NCBI GenBank assembly: GCA_010912705.1
Contig: POWB01000013.1
Coordinates: 83,673 to 132,047, forward strand
Direction of reading: 5' to 3'
Length of the DNA: 48,375 nt
DNA from: Halochromatium sp.
GTDB taxonomy: Bacteria > Pseudomonadota > Gammaproteobacteria > Chromatiales > Chromatiaceae
Numbering within the stretch: the first letter of the stretch is position 1; every line of letters starts with the position of its first letter. Positions 16,605 through 29,554 of the stretch are shown one piece after another. Under the pieces are notes generated by a model that saw only the letters and a program-made list of their open reading frames with translations, was not told the DNA's origin and did no database searches. Position numbers and translations under genes: made by a program.

Positions 16605-18694
16605 GCATACCCTCTGCAGCCGATCTGCTGATCGAGATCGGAACCGAAGAATTGCCACCTGCAGCCCTTGCTGGACTCTCGACGGCCTTTTGCGATGGCG
16701 TCGTCAAGCGGCTTGATGAGGCCAAGCTCAGTCACGGCAGCGCGCAGGCCTTTGCGAGTCCGCGTCGGCTCGCGGTCATCGTCAAGGAGGTTGCCAGCGC
16801 CCAGCCTGATGAGCTTGTGAGCAGGCGCGGGCCTTCGCTCAAGGCAGCCTTCGCACCGGATGGTGCACCAACCAAGGCGGCGCTCGGATTCGCCCAATCC
16901 TGCGGGATCAATGTTGAGGCACTTGAGGTTGAGGAGACCAACAAAGGCGCTTGGCTATGCCATCGGCAGCAGATGCGTGGCAAGGCCACATCGGCATTGC
17001 TGCCACAACTGACCAACGAGGCCTTAGCCGCGCTCCCAATCCCCAAACGCATGCGCTGGGGTGACAGCAATGTCGAGTTTGTTCGCCCCCTGCACTGGGT
17101 CTGCATGCTGCTCGGCGAGTCTGTCGTTCCTGGTGAGGTGCTCGGGCTGCCGATCGATCGCCTCACCTATGGACATCGCTTTCATCATCCAGAGGCGATC
17201 AACCTTGCATCGCCGACAGCCTATCTGTCATCGCTGCGCGGCGCCCGGGTCGAGGCAGATTTAGCGGCGAGACGCACAACGATTCGCCAACAGGTCGAGA
17301 CCCTCGCAGCCAAAGCGGGCGGCTCGGCAATGATCGATGCCTCCGTCCTTGATGAAGTCACAGCACTCTGCGAGTGGCCAGTTGCCTTACTAGGCCATTT
17401 CGATGCCAGCTTTCTCGAGGTTCCGCCAGAGGTCTTGATCGAGACCATGCAGGCCAATCAGAAATATTTCCCGGTGGTCAATGGTGACGGGCAGTTGTTG
17501 CCCTGTTTCATCACGGTCAGCAATATCGAGAGCCTAGAGCCAGATCAGGTTCGAGCGGGGAATGAGCGCGTGATTCGGCCTCGCTTTGCGGATGCGAAGT
17601 TCTTTTGGGAGCAGGATCTCAAGACGCCTCTATCCGAGCGCGTCGATGCACTGCAAGGCATTGTGTTCCAGCATCAGCTTGGAAACCTCCTGCAGAAGAC
17701 CGAGCGGGTCGTCAGGCTCAGTGCTTGGATTGCTGAACAGATTGGCGCTGATAGCATGCAAACATGCCAAGCTGCACGCTTGGCCAAGACGGACTTGGTC
17801 ACGCTGATGGTTGGTGAGTTTGGTAGCCTGCAAGGTGTCATGGGACGGTATTACGCCGAACAGGCGCAGGAGCCGACTAGCATTTCCGCTGCCATCGAGC
17901 AGCACTACTGGCCCAAGCATGCCGGTGATCGCCTTCCCGAGACGGACATCGCTCGCGCGGTCGCGATCGCCGATCGTATCGATACCCTAGTAGGGATTTT
18001 TGCGATCGGACAACGCCCAACTGGTGTCAAAGACCCTTATGGCCTGCGTCGAGCGGCGATCGCCGTGCTGCGCATCTTGATCGAGACGCCCTTGTCTCTC
18101 GATCTCCTTGTGCTCTTCGAGCAGGCAGCCCGTGGTTATCCCGCGGCGCTGAATGCCCAAGGTGGTGTCGAAGAGGTCTTGGCCTACTGTCTTGAACGGC
18201 TGCGACACTACTACGCGGATGCGAGTGCCGAGCAGGCTGCCGATCCGGATGTGATTGCCTCAGTATTGGCCCTTGAGCTCAGCCAGCCATCCGATATCGA
18301 TCGCCGTATTCATGCGGTTCAGGGATTCCGTAGTCAGCCTGAAGCCAGCGCGCTTGCAGCGGCGAATAAACGCACCCGTAACATCCTGCGCAAGGTATCA
18401 GCGACTGAGATCAGTGAGTGCGTCAATCCTGAGCTGCTTGAAGAGGGCGCCGAGCGTTCATTATCGGCAGCCGTTGACGCGATGACTGATCAGGTTCAAG
18501 CCTTGCTGGATCAGCAGGACTATGTGTCTGCCCTCAGCGAGTTGTCGAGTCTGCGCCAACCACTTGATGATTTCTTCGAGCAAGTGATGGTGATGGTCGA
18601 TGAGCCAGCCATCAGGGCAAACCGGCTGGCCCTCTTAAAACGACTCGAGGGCTTGTTCCTTGGAGTGGCAGATATCTCCCTGCTGCAGGCCTAG
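16601..18694 (+). CDS. glyS: Glycine-tRNA ligase beta subunit
   Basis: This 697-residue beta subunit binds tRNA-Gly and completes the alpha2-beta2 synthetase with GlyQ. It opens with the family signature [15 protein letters not shown] and contains [75 protein letters not shown] and the C-terminal anticodon-binding-like region ([20 protein letters not shown]). Length is close to E. coli GlyS (689). The ATGA overlap with glyQ indicates coupled translation and near-equal stoichiometry. The glyQ-glyS-gmhB-plsC order facing gyrB is shared with Pseudomonas. Confidence 0.98.
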   Translation: MSIPSAADLLIEIGTEELPPAALAGLSTAFCDGVVKRLDEAKLSHGSAQAFASPRRLAVIVKEVASAQPDELVSRRGPSLKAAFAPDGAPTKAALGFAQSCGINVEALEVEETNKGAWLCHRQQMRGKATSALLPQLTNEALAALPIPKRMRWGDSNVEFVRPLHWVCMLLGESVVPGEVLGLPIDRLTYGHRFHHPEAINLASPTAYLSSLRGARVEADLAARRTTIRQQVETLAAKAGGSAMIDASVLDEVTALCEWPVALLGHFDASFLEVPPEVLIETMQANQKYFPVVNGDGQLLPCFITVSNIESLEPDQVRAGNERVIRPRFADAKFFWEQDLKTPLSERVDALQGIVFQHQLGNLLQKTERVVRLSAWIAEQIGADSMQTCQAARLAKTDLVTLMVGEFGSLQGVMGRYYAEQAQEPTSISAAIEQHYWPKHAGDRLPETDIARAVAIADRIDTLVGIFAIGQRPTGVKDPYGLRRAAIAVLRILIETPLSLDLLVLFEQAARGYPAALNAQGGVEEVLAYCLERLRHYYADASAEQAADPDVIASVLALELSQPSDIDRRIHAVQGFRSQPEASALAAANKRTRNILRKVSATEISECVNPELLEEGAERSLSAAVDAMTDQVQALLDQQDYVSALSELSSLRQPLDDFFEQVMVMVDEPAIRANRLALLKRLEGLFLGVADISLLQA

Positions 18695-18766
18695 CCTAGA
18701 AGCATCGCGTAGTCACCAAAGTTGCGCGACCTAATGATCCGTTTTCGAGCCTAGAGAGGCGTCGAC

Positions 18767-19309
18767 ATGAAGCTCGTGATCCTAGATCGCGATGGTGTGA
18801 TCAATTACGACTCGGAAGACTACATCAAGTCCGTCGAAGAATGGCAACCGATCCCAGGAAGCCTAGAAGCCATTGCACGGCTGAACAACGCTGGCGTCAG
18901 CGTGGCCATCGCGACCAATCAATCCGCCGTTGCTCGTGGTCTCTGTGATTTAGACGACATCAACGCCATCCACCAAGCCTTGCGCTCGCGCCTGAGCACG
19001 GTCGGCGGTCGTGTTGAGGTCATCGCCTTTTGCCATCATGGCCCCAGCAATCGCTGTGACTGTCGCAAGCCATTGCCAGGCTTGCTCCGCGAGATTCGTC
19101 GGCGGACGGGCTTTCCGCTCGATGGGACGCCAATGATTGGCGACTCCCGTCGCGATCTCGAAGCGGCTTTACATGTCGGCGCTTGCCCGATCCTGGTGCG
19201 CACCGGCAATGGTGAAGCCACTGAAACGCGGTTGCCGCCAACACTGAGGGATGTCCCCGTCTATGACGACCTATCAGCGGCTGTGGATGCGTTGCTCGAG
19301 CAGGCTTAA
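18767..19309 (+). CDS. gmhB: D-glycero-beta-D-manno-heptose-1,7-bisphosphate 7-phosphatase
   Basis: This 180-residue HAD-superfamily phosphatase removes the 7-phosphate in ADP-heptose synthesis for the lipopolysaccharide inner core. HAD motif I is LVILDRDGVINYDS (nucleophile D and second D), motif II is IATNQSAVARG, and motif IV is PMIGDSRRDLEAA. The zinc-binding loop typical of GmhB is present: FCHHGPSNRCDCRKP with Cys and His ligands. GAGAGG lies 7-12 bases before ATG 18767. plsC follows within 7 bp, so both envelope genes are likely in the glyQS transcript. Confidence 0.95.
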   Translation: MKLVILDRDGVINYDSEDYIKSVEEWQPIPGSLEAIARLNNAGVSVAIATNQSAVARGLCDLDDINAIHQALRSRLSTVGGRVEVIAFCHHGPSNRCDCRKPLPGLLREIRRRTGFPLDGTPMIGDSRRDLEAALHVGACPILVRTGNGEATETRLPPTLRDVPVYDDLSAAVDALLEQA

Positions 19310-19315
19310 TGGGTG

Positions 19316-22813
<3,498 letters not shown>

Positions 22814-23872
22814 CTATGTTGCCTCCCTCGCCAACAGCCTTCCATGTTCCACGTGGAACATCCTGTCAGCCGACCCAAGCCCCTGCTCCGGTACCAATTT
22901 GCCAGGCAACAGGGTGTAAACCGTTTGATAGGATTGCCTTCCAAGAAGATCGATCAACCGCTGCGTCCAAGCCGGGGCCAACTCTGCATCCAAGTCATCA
23001 ACCAGCCAGAGCGCTCGAGATCCATCGACTGCTGATACAAGCTGTTCCGCGGCAACCTGCAGCAGGCAGCCAAGCACTTTGGCTTGACCTCGCGAGCCAA
23101 ACCATTTCAGCCCATCGCACCGAAACGAAAAATCCGCTCGGGAAATCCCCAGGTAGGTAAAGCCACGCTCCTTGTCCACTGCGCGCATCTCTTCTAGCCG
23201 CGCCATCAATTCTTCAGAATCTGCAGACAGACCATCCCAACGCAGATCGATGTCTGTAAACCAATCTTCCTCTAGGCTCAGCGTCCGAAAAAACACCGCT
23301 AACTCAGCAAAAAAAGATGCCCGCCGCCGCAAAATGTCGGCTAACGCCTCGGCATAGGCTAAATCCCAAACCGCCCGCCCTACCCCACCAGACCGCAGCC
23401 AAGCATTCCGCTGTGCCGCTACTCGGCGAAAACGGGAAAAGGAAGAAGCTGCAGAGGGCTCCCAGAGCACCAAATTCCAATCCACGAATCGACGCCGCAG
23501 CGATGGCTCACCATCAACCAGTGCATGCGTCCATTCACAGATCAGCCGCACCGGCAGCATACGCTCAACAGTATCGGGCTCACGCAATACCTCCCCCTGT
23601 GCACTCGACCAGCGCAGTCGCCTAAGGCTCCCTTCCTTCTCGAGCCAACCCTCGACCAAAGCCCCGGAAGCCCCGCGCTCGATCAGATTCCCAAATCGCC
23701 GACCGCGGAAGCTTCTGCCACGGCTCAAGCAATATAGGGCCTCAAGCAACGCTGTCTTCCCGGCAGCGTTAGCGCCAATGATCCAATTTCTGCCAGCACC
23801 AACCTCAAGCTCCAGATTGTGCAGATTGCGAAAATGCTGCACTCGCAACCTGTTTAGCAATGCATGAGACAC
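22814..23872 (-). CDS. recF: DNA replication and repair protein RecF
   Basis: This 352-residue ABC/SMC-like ATPase helps load RecA at single-strand gaps. The N-terminus RLRVQHFRNLHNLELEVGAGRNWIIGANAAGKTALLEALYCLSRGRSFRG holds Walker A (GANAAGKT). The signature and Walker B regions are in LLQVAAEQLVSAVDGSRALWLVDDLDAELAPAWTQRL. The typical RecF signature motif (usually LSxGQ-like) reads as FGSRGQAKVLGCLL here. The C-terminus ends in RMFHVEHGRLLAREAT, equivalent to MFTVEKGKI of E. coli; the DNA for MFHVEH is a perfect parS site. It sits between dnaN and gyrB in the standard origin operon. Confidence 0.96.
   Translation of the reverse strand: MSHALLNRLRVQHFRNLHNLELEVGAGRNWIIGANAAGKTALLEALYCLSRGRSFRGRRFGNLIERGASGALVEGWLEKEGSLRRLRWSSAQGEVLREPDTVERMLPVRLICEWTHALVDGEPSLRRRFVDWNLVLWEPSAASSFSRFRRVAAQRNAWLRSGGVGRAVWDLAYAEALADILRRRASFFAELAVFFRTLSLEEDWFTDIDLRWDGLSADSEELMARLEEMRAVDKERGFTYLGISRADFSFRCDGLKWFGSRGQAKVLGCLLQVAAEQLVSAVDGSRALWLVDDLDAELAPAWTQRLIDLLGRQSYQTVYTLLPGKLVPEQGLGSADRMFHVEHGRLLAREAT
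22844..22859. promoter_or_regulatory. parS: parS site 2, inside the 3' end of recF
   Basis: This is a second perfect copy of TGTTCCACGTGGAACA. It lies within the recF coding sequence, where the minus strand encodes M-F-H-V-E-H, the conserved C-terminal RecF motif. The centres of the two palindromes are 146 bp apart. Confidence 0.87.
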
Positions 23873-23918
23873 AGTTAACCCGAATGGTTCACGCGAAGCC
23901 GCAAGAACACGCAGCGAC

Positions 23919-25040
23919 TTACAGACGCATCGGCATGATCACAAAGATCTCATCTTCCGCCCCAACCCCTTGCCAGACTGCGCTTCGCTCCGCATCACTG
24001 AAGCGAACCTCGACACTCGATGCATCAACCGCGGCAAGGACATCGAGGACATAGGCCACATTAAACCCGACCGCAACCGACTCGCCGCTGTACTCGATTT
24101 CGATCTCATCTTCGGCCTGCTCCTTTTCTGGATTCTGGGTCTGTAACAAGAGCCGCCCATCATCAAAGGTCACACGTACGCCTTTGTACTTTTCATTGGA
24201 GAGGATGGCCGTCCGCTGCAGTGCAGCCTTCAACCGCTCTCGATCGATGATAGCCAGCCGTTGTAGATCAGCTGGGATGACACGGTTATAGTCCGGATAC
24301 TGACCTTCGACCAATTTCGACACCACTTGCGTCTTGCCAAGATCAACCCTTAGGGTCCGTTCCGATAATTCGATACGCACCCACTCAGGCGCTCCAGCAA
24401 GAAGACGCTTTAGCTCGAGCACAGTCTTCGCTGGCACGATCACCTGCCGCGGCTCGACCTTAAGCCCGATACCCTGCCCCTCTTGATCTCCGACGGCAGC
24501 CACGACCTTTGCTAACCGGTGGCCATCCGTAGCCACAGCAACCGCTCGATCTGTTGATAACTCAAGCAAAACACCATTGAGGTAATAACGCACATCCTGC
24601 TGCGCCATCGCAAATGCGGTCTTGTCCAGCATTCGCTGCAACATCTCCCGCTCGACATTCAACGAGACCTCAGCCTGTGGCACCTCCATGGCCGGAAAAT
24701 CAGCGGCTGGCAAGGTGCTCAGCGTGAAACGACTGCGACCTGAGACCAGGGTTGCCCGCTCGCTCTGGACCCTAATTTGAACCGGAGTATCTTCTGGTAG
24801 CGAGCGACAGATATCGATCAACTTGCGCGCTGGCAGCGTTGCGACACCAGCCTCTTCGACCTCGCACACCGCGCTGCTGCTAATCTCGATCTCCAGGTCC
24901 GTCCCCTTCAGCCGCAGTAGCCCGTCTTCGGCCTTGAGCAAGAGGTTCCCGAGAATGGGCAAGGTCTGTCGACGCTCGACAACGCCGCCGACGATCGACA
25001 AGGCTGGAAGCAAAGCTGACCGATCAACCGAAATCTTCAT
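23919..25040 (-). CDS. dnaN: DNA polymerase III sliding clamp (beta subunit)
   Basis: This 373-residue protein forms the dimeric ring that tethers DNA polymerase III to the template. It starts MKISVDRSALLPALSIVGGVVERRQTLPILGNLLL, shows the three repeated clamp domains, and ends with the family C-terminus IFVIMPMRL, the binding pocket for clamp-interacting peptides. Length matches the family (E. coli 366). It lies 194 bp downstream of dnaA and 46 bp upstream of recF. The gap to dnaA contains DnaA-box-like sequences. Confidence 0.98.
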   Translation of the reverse strand: MKISVDRSALLPALSIVGGVVERRQTLPILGNLLLKAEDGLLRLKGTDLEIEISSSAVCEVEEAGVATLPARKLIDICRSLPEDTPVQIRVQSERATLVSGRSRFTLSTLPAADFPAMEVPQAEVSLNVEREMLQRMLDKTAFAMAQQDVRYYLNGVLLELSTDRAVAVATDGHRLAKVVAAVGDQEGQGIGLKVEPRQVIVPAKTVLELKRLLAGAPEWVRIELSERTLRVDLGKTQVVSKLVEGQYPDYNRVIPADLQRLAIIDRERLKAALQRTAILSNEKYKGVRVTFDDGRLLLQTQNPEKEQAEDEIEIEYSGESVAVGFNVAYVLDVLAAVDASSVEVRFSDAERSAVWQGVGAEDEIFVIMPMRL

Positions 25041-25234
25041 GCGTTATTACTCTTAAGTTTAGATATCTAATTCGTCGTGATAGTAAGCTTGGTGGATAAC
25101 CAAGCAGCCCAGCAGAAAATATCGCTGAAACAAGCGCATACTTAATCAACAACCCTGTTTAATAGCAGCCTGAAAACTTGTGGAGCAACTGTGGATAGCA
25201 TTGAGCGAATCAATCATCCGCAGGTTGTCCACAG
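25041..25234. other. dnaA-dnaN intergenic region, candidate oriC or DnaA-regulated promoter
   Basis: These 194 bp carry three DnaA-box-like 9-mers, each one mismatch from TTATCCACA: TTATCCACC (minus, 25091-25099), CTATCCACA (minus, 25190-25198) and TTGTCCACA (plus, 25225-25233). An AT-rich stretch lies at 25041-25085 next to dnaN and could be an unwinding element. This composition resembles the dnaA-dnaN origin region of several Proteobacteria. It could also simply be the dnaN promoter under DnaA control. Confidence 0.55.
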
Positions 25235-26575
25235 CTAGTTCTGCAGGGTTCTTAACAGGATCTTGTAGTCTTCCTCGATCATGGTATCGCCTGAGCGCAG
25301 CTCCGCGACCTTGCGCGCTGCATGAATCACAGTGCTGTGGTCGCGTCCGCCAAAGGCCTTGCCGATCTCGGGGAGGCTGTGTTTCGTCAGCTCTTTTGCC
25401 AGTGCCATCGCGACCTGGCGTGGCCGCGCAACCGAGCGCGAACGGCTCGATGACAATAGATCACTGACCCGGATCTTATAGTGCGCCGCGACCGCCTTCT
25501 GGATATTCTCAATCGAGACTTGCTTGTCCTGCGCAACCAGCATGTCCCGGAGGGCCTCCTTCGCGAAGTCCACCGTGACCGGTATCCCTAGGAATCTCGA
25601 GTTGGCTGCTAAGCGTCGCAGCGCACCCTCAAGCTCACGGATATTGGAGCGCACCCGCTTGGCGACGAAGAAGGCCACGTCATCTGGAAGCTCAGCACCG
25701 ATTAAGGTTGCCTTGCTGTTCAGGATGGCGACCCTGGTCTCCAAGTCTGGCGGCTCAATCGCCACCGTTAGGCCCCAGCCGAACCTTGATCGCAGACGCT
25801 CTTCGAGGCCACTGACCTCCTTCGGAAACCGATCACTGGAGAGTACGATCTGTTGTTGCGCCTCAAATAGCGCATTGAAGGTGTGAAAGAATTCCTCTTG
25901 TGACCGATCTTTGCCGGCAAAGAACTGCACGTCATCGATCAACAGTACATTAACGCGCCGGTAGAAGCGCTTGAACTTGTCGATCTCGTTATGCTGCAAC
26001 GCTCGGATCATGTCTGAGACAAAGCGCTCCGAGTGTACATAGATCACCCGCGCATCCTGATTGGCCTCGAGGATGGCATTACCGATGGCATGCATCAGGT
26101 GCGTCTTGCCAAGACCGACCCCGCCATAGACAAAGAGCGGGTTATAGGCCGTGCCGGGGTTCTGTCCGATCTGGATCGACGCTGCACGCGCGATCTGATT
26201 TGATTTGCCCTCAACAAAGGTGTCGAAGTTGAACGAGCGGTTTAGGCTGGCTTCAGCCCGACGCTGCTCCAACAGGGCATTATCGGAGCTGTCGCTGCGA
26301 CTTCGTTCTGCGTCCGTTGCGCGCCCTCGCTCAGGTAGGGCACCAATTTCAAAGCTCACCTGCTCGATGCGATCCTCGCTTACACTCCGGCAGAGTGACG
26401 TGATCTGCTGTTCGTAATGCTGCTTGACCCAGTCTTTCACAAACCGGTTGGGCGCGAAGAGTCGTAGTCGACTGCCCTCGTCGCTCGCCTGCAGTGGCAT
26501 AATCCAAGTGTTGAATTCAGAGTCAGTGAGATCCTGTTTGAGCAGGCTTGTACACTGGTCCCAGAGCTTCGGCAT
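25235..26575 (-). CDS. dnaA: Chromosomal replication initiator DnaA
   Basis: This 446-residue initiator binds DnaA boxes and melts the origin. Domain I is at the N-terminus ([30 protein letters not shown]). A short variable domain II follows. The AAA+ domain has Walker [17 protein letters not shown], Walker [27 protein letters not shown] and the arginine-finger region [13 protein letters not shown]. The C-terminal domain IV has [19 protein letters not shown], the helix-turn-helix that reads the box. The frame is open to 26620, but ATG 26575 is preceded by GAGGA at good spacing and matches the family start. Confidence 0.98.
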   Translation of the reverse strand: MPKLWDQCTSLLKQDLTDSEFNTWIMPLQASDEGSRLRLFAPNRFVKDWVKQHYEQQITSLCRSVSEDRIEQVSFEIGALPERGRATDAERSRSDSSDNALLEQRRAEASLNRSFNFDTFVEGKSNQIARAASIQIGQNPGTAYNPLFVYGGVGLGKTHLMHAIGNAILEANQDARVIYVHSERFVSDMIRALQHNEIDKFKRFYRRVNVLLIDDVQFFAGKDRSQEEFFHTFNALFEAQQQIVLSSDRFPKEVSGLEERLRSRFGWGLTVAIEPPDLETRVAILNSKATLIGAELPDDVAFFVAKRVRSNIRELEGALRRLAANSRFLGIPVTVDFAKEALRDMLVAQDKQVSIENIQKAVAAHYKIRVSDLLSSSRSRSVARPRQVAMALAKELTKHSLPEIGKAFGGRDHSTVIHAARKVAELRSGDTMIEEDYKILLRTLQN

Positions 26576-26941
26576 CGCCGATTTCCTCGTTGTGCGTGAC
26601 AATGGAGCGGCGCAAGACAACGCGCCTGCGATTGCTCAGTCTAGACGTCTCATCGATAGTTATCCACAGCCTGAGCAAGCACTGATCCTGCCTTCTAACA
26701 CCAGCAGAGGCATTGACCCGAGCATGCCCTCGTTCTAAGATGGGCGGTCTTGCTCCGCAGGCTAACTGGCAGCAACCAGCGCTTGCGATACGAATTAGCC
26801 TTGTTAAGGTATCCGCCGCTGCCGAAGGCAGACCGATCGCAACAGCGCAATTGCGCAGTCGCAATCGGTAAGCTTCGACTGACGGCTAGCCATCATCGTT
26901 CGACCCCAAGCGTACCGGGTCACATCTGTGGAGATCTCTTC
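26576..26941. other. dnaA-rpmH divergent intergenic region with one perfect DnaA box
   Basis: These 366 bp separate divergent dnaA and rpmH. One perfect DnaA box TTATCCACA lies at 26660-26668 (plus strand), 85 bp upstream of dnaA, a position suited to dnaA autoregulation. In Pseudomonas the origin lies in the equivalent rpmH-dnaA gap, so this is a second oriC candidate, but I find only one good box here. No gene is supported; open frames in the region are in-frame extensions of rpmH or shadows. Confidence 0.5.
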
Positions 26942-27076
26942 GTGAAACAGACCTTCAAACCCAGCCGTCTGAAGCGTGCACGCACGCACGGCTTTCGAGC
27001 GCGAAATGCGACTCGTAATGGCCGCAAGGTGTTGCAAGCTCGGCGCGCGAAAGGCCGGGCTCGCTTGACGCCCTAG
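26942..27076 (+). CDS. rpmH: 50S ribosomal protein L34
   Basis: This 44-residue, strongly basic protein of the large ribosomal subunit reads [18 protein letters not shown]..., with the rest of the L34 pattern [24 protein letters not shown] following. The start is a GTG at 26942, with GGAG about 11 bases upstream; the open frame continues far upstream, but homology begins exactly here. It is followed by rnpA, yidD, yidC and mnmE on the same strand, the standard gammaproteobacterial arrangement. Confidence 0.97.
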   Translation: MKQTFKPSRLKRARTHGFRARNATRNGRKVLQARRAKGRARLTP

Positions 27077-27120
27077 TCTTGTCGACTAGCCACTCGCGAT
27101 CAAAGACCCGAGATGCTGGC

Positions 27121-27501
27121 GTGCAAGCGCAAACCGCTGGAGCAAAAGGATCTAGGCTTCCGCGCTCGGCAAAACTCTTGGATACGCCAAGTTTTGACCG
27201 AGTCTTTGCCGCCCCGCGCCGGTCGAGCGACGGCTTTTTCACCGTGCTTGGCCGCGAGCCACCAGCAGACGGCGCCACAGCCTGCTCAGCGCGCCTCGGA
27301 TTGGCCATCGCAAAACGCTGTGCGCCGCGCGCCGTCGATCGCAACCGGATCAAACGCGTGATTCGCGAAAGCTTTCGTCATGCCCGTAGCAGCCTTAAGC
27401 CCATGGATCTGGTGGTGCTTTGCAGACGCACGGCTGTCGCGGCGGATAATGCTATCCTTAGCGCCTCACTGACCAAGCACTGGAAGCGGTTTCAGAAATG
27501 A
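27121..27501 (+). CDS. rnpA: Ribonuclease P protein component
   Basis: This basic protein of about 126 residues binds the RNase P RNA and aids maturation of tRNA 5' ends. The signatures are [17 protein letters not shown] near the N-terminus and [27 protein letters not shown], the RNR motif. The frame is open to TTG 27079; GTG 27121 places the start about twelve residues before the conserved LPRSAKLL and has a GAG upstream, so I prefer it, without certainty. It overlaps yidD by 4 bp. Confidence 0.95.
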   Translation: MQAQTAGAKGSRLPRSAKLLDTPSFDRVFAAPRRSSDGFFTVLGREPPADGATACSARLGLAIAKRCAPRAVDRNRIKRVIRESFRHARSSLKPMDLVVLCRRTAVAADNAILSASLTKHWKRFQK

Positions 27502-27773
27502 TTGCCAACCGTCTTGTGCGCGGGATAATTCGAGCCTATCAGCTGTTCGTGAGCCCGATACTCGGCAATCATTGCCGCTTCTACCCGACCTGCTCCCAAT
27601 ACGCCATTGAGGCCGTGGAGCATCATGGGGTGCTGCGCGGTGGCTGGCTCGGGATTCGACGACTGCTCCGCTGCCATCCCTGGCATCCGGGGGGTGTCGA
27701 TCCAGTGCCGCCAGCGACCAATGCCTCCGCGAACGCCGCGAAGACCCTTCATCCAACCTCCACTAACCGCTAG
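27498..27773 (+). CDS. yidD: Membrane protein insertion efficiency factor YidD
   Basis: This 91-residue membrane-associated protein helps YidC-dependent insertion of inner-membrane proteins. It has an amphipathic N-terminus ([39 protein letters not shown]) with the conserved Cys pair and YPTCSQYA, then [18 protein letters not shown]. The C-terminal tail is variable. ATGA overlap with rnpA and 19 bp to yidC show a tightly packed operon. Confidence 0.95.
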   Translation: MIANRLVRGIIRAYQLFVSPILGNHCRFYPTCSQYAIEAVEHHGVLRGGWLGIRRLLRCHPWHPGGVDPVPPATNASANAAKTLHPTSTNR

Positions 27774-27792
27774 CGCAAGTCCTCTCCCACAC

Positions 27793-29517
27793 ATGGAAAA
27801 CATGCGCCTGATCCTGATCCTGGCTCTCGCTTTCGTCCTCTTTCTGATTTATCAGGCTTGGGTCGAGGACTACAGCACACCGCCTATGGCATCGACCGAG
27901 ACGGAGTCCTGGGTGAATCCTGCGGCCAGCGATGATGGCCCCAACACCGGCTCGCCGGCTGATGCGCCGGATGCTCCCGCCGTCGAGACACCAACGATAA
28001 ACGCGATGCCGGGTGGCGTCAGCGCGGCCGGCGATGCCAAGGCAGCGCTTGCGGCAGAGCCAATCCTGGTCGAGACCGATGTGCTGCGCGCCGAGATCTC
28101 AGCGCTTGGCGGTACCATTCAGACCCTCTATCTGCTCGATTACCAACAGGATGCGGATGATCCGAGCAGGCCGTTTCAACTGCTCAAGGTGAGCACGCCC
28201 AACCTCTTTATCGTCCAATCCGGATTGCTCGGCGGTCCTGATCATGGCCTGCCAACCCATGATGCCCTGTTCACAGCAGCCAACCAGCATTACCGGTTGA
28301 CCGATGATGAGCAAACGCTTCTGGTGGAGCTGTTCTGGCAAAACGATGCCGGCCTGCAGGTGGTGAAGCGTTACCGCTTCGAGCGTGGTCGTTACCTCGT
28401 CCATGTCAGTCAGGAGGTCATCAACGCCTCCGAGGCACCCATCTCAGTGCGCGATTACGAGCAGCTACAACGCACCGAGCTCTACGATCCTAGCAAGTCC
28501 AGCTTCATCCATACTTATACAGGCGGCGTCTACTACGGCCCGGATGTCAAGTATAAGAAAGAGTCCTTCGGTGAGATGTCGAAGCGGCCACTGGATACAA
28601 CCATCACCGATGGTTGGGTGGCGATGATCCAGCACTATTTCATGGCGGCCTGGATACCGCCGACAGGTATCGCACAGACCTTCTACACCAAGGTCGTCAA
28701 TGGTGGTAGTCATTACATCATCGGTGCCTACTCGCCTGCGATCACCATCCCCGCCGGGGCCAGCCATACCTTCGAGAGTCAGCTCTTCGCCGGTCCGAAG
28801 CTGCAGGATCGCCTCGCCGAGATCGCCCCCGGACTTGAGCTTGCCGTTGACTACGGCTGGCTAACCATCCTCGCTGAGCCAATCTTCTGGCTGCTGAATG
28901 CCATCCACTCGGTGGTCGGTAACTGGGGTTGGGCGATCATCATCCTGACCATTCTGATCAAGGCGGCCTTCTACAAGCTGTCTGAGACCAGCTATAAGTC
29001 AATGGCCAACATGCGCAAGATAACCCCGCGCATTCAGGCATTGAAGGATCGTTATGGCGACGACAAGGAGAAGCTGAACCAGGCCTTCATGGAACTGTAC
29101 AAGAAGGAGAAGATCAATCCACTCGGTGGCTGTCTGCCCATCCTGGTCCAGATCCCGGTCTTCATCGCGCTCTACTGGGTGTTGCTCGAGAGCGTCGAGC
29201 TACGCCATGCGCCCTTTATCTTCTGGCTCGACAATCTGACCGAGCCTGATCCCTATTACATCCTGCCGCTGATCATGGGCGTCTCCATGTTTGTGCAGCA
29301 GAAGCTGAATCCTCCCCCGCCTGATCCGATTCAGGCCAAGATCTTCATGGCCCTGCCGTTCGTGTTCACGGTGTTCTTCGCTTTCTTCCCGTCCGGCTTG
29401 GTGCTGTACTGGGTCACCAACAACCTGCTGTCGATTAGCCAACAGTGGTATATCACCCGCAAGGTTGAGCAGGCGGCGAGCCATGGCGGGAGTAGCAGCG
29501 CGAAGAAGTCTAAGTGA
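27793..29517 (+). CDS. yidC: Membrane protein insertase YidC
   Basis: This 574-residue inner-membrane insertase places membrane proteins alone or with SecYEG. It starts MENMRLILILALAFVLFLIYQAW (first membrane helix), followed by a Pro/Ala-rich linker and the large periplasmic P1 domain (about 85-345). The conserved core follows with five helices: from WLTILAEPIFWLLNAIHSVVGNWGWAIIILTILIKAAFY, through KKEKINPLGGCLPILVQIPVFIALYWVLLESVELRHAPF, to the C-terminal helices ending in PSGLVLYWVTNNLLSISQQWYI. A basic tail (KVEQAASHGGSSSAKKSK) may contact the ribosome. The longer open frame from 27607 overlaps yidD and is not the real start. Confidence 0.97.
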   Translation: MENMRLILILALAFVLFLIYQAWVEDYSTPPMASTETESWVNPAASDDGPNTGSPADAPDAPAVETPTINAMPGGVSAAGDAKAALAAEPILVETDVLRAEISALGGTIQTLYLLDYQQDADDPSRPFQLLKVSTPNLFIVQSGLLGGPDHGLPTHDALFTAANQHYRLTDDEQTLLVELFWQNDAGLQVVKRYRFERGRYLVHVSQEVINASEAPISVRDYEQLQRTELYDPSKSSFIHTYTGGVYYGPDVKYKKESFGEMSKRPLDTTITDGWVAMIQHYFMAAWIPPTGIAQTFYTKVVNGGSHYIIGAYSPAITIPAGASHTFESQLFAGPKLQDRLAEIAPGLELAVDYGWLTILAEPIFWLLNAIHSVVGNWGWAIIILTILIKAAFYKLSETSYKSMANMRKITPRIQALKDRYGDDKEKLNQAFMELYKKEKINPLGGCLPILVQIPVFIALYWVLLESVELRHAPFIFWLDNLTEPDPYYILPLIMGVSMFVQQKLNPPPPDPIQAKIFMALPFVFTVFFAFFPSGLVLYWVTNNLLSISQQWYITRKVEQAASHGGSSSAKKSK

Positions 29518-29554
29518 TGACAGGTCACTAAAGTCAGGGGGCTAGACCAGCCTG

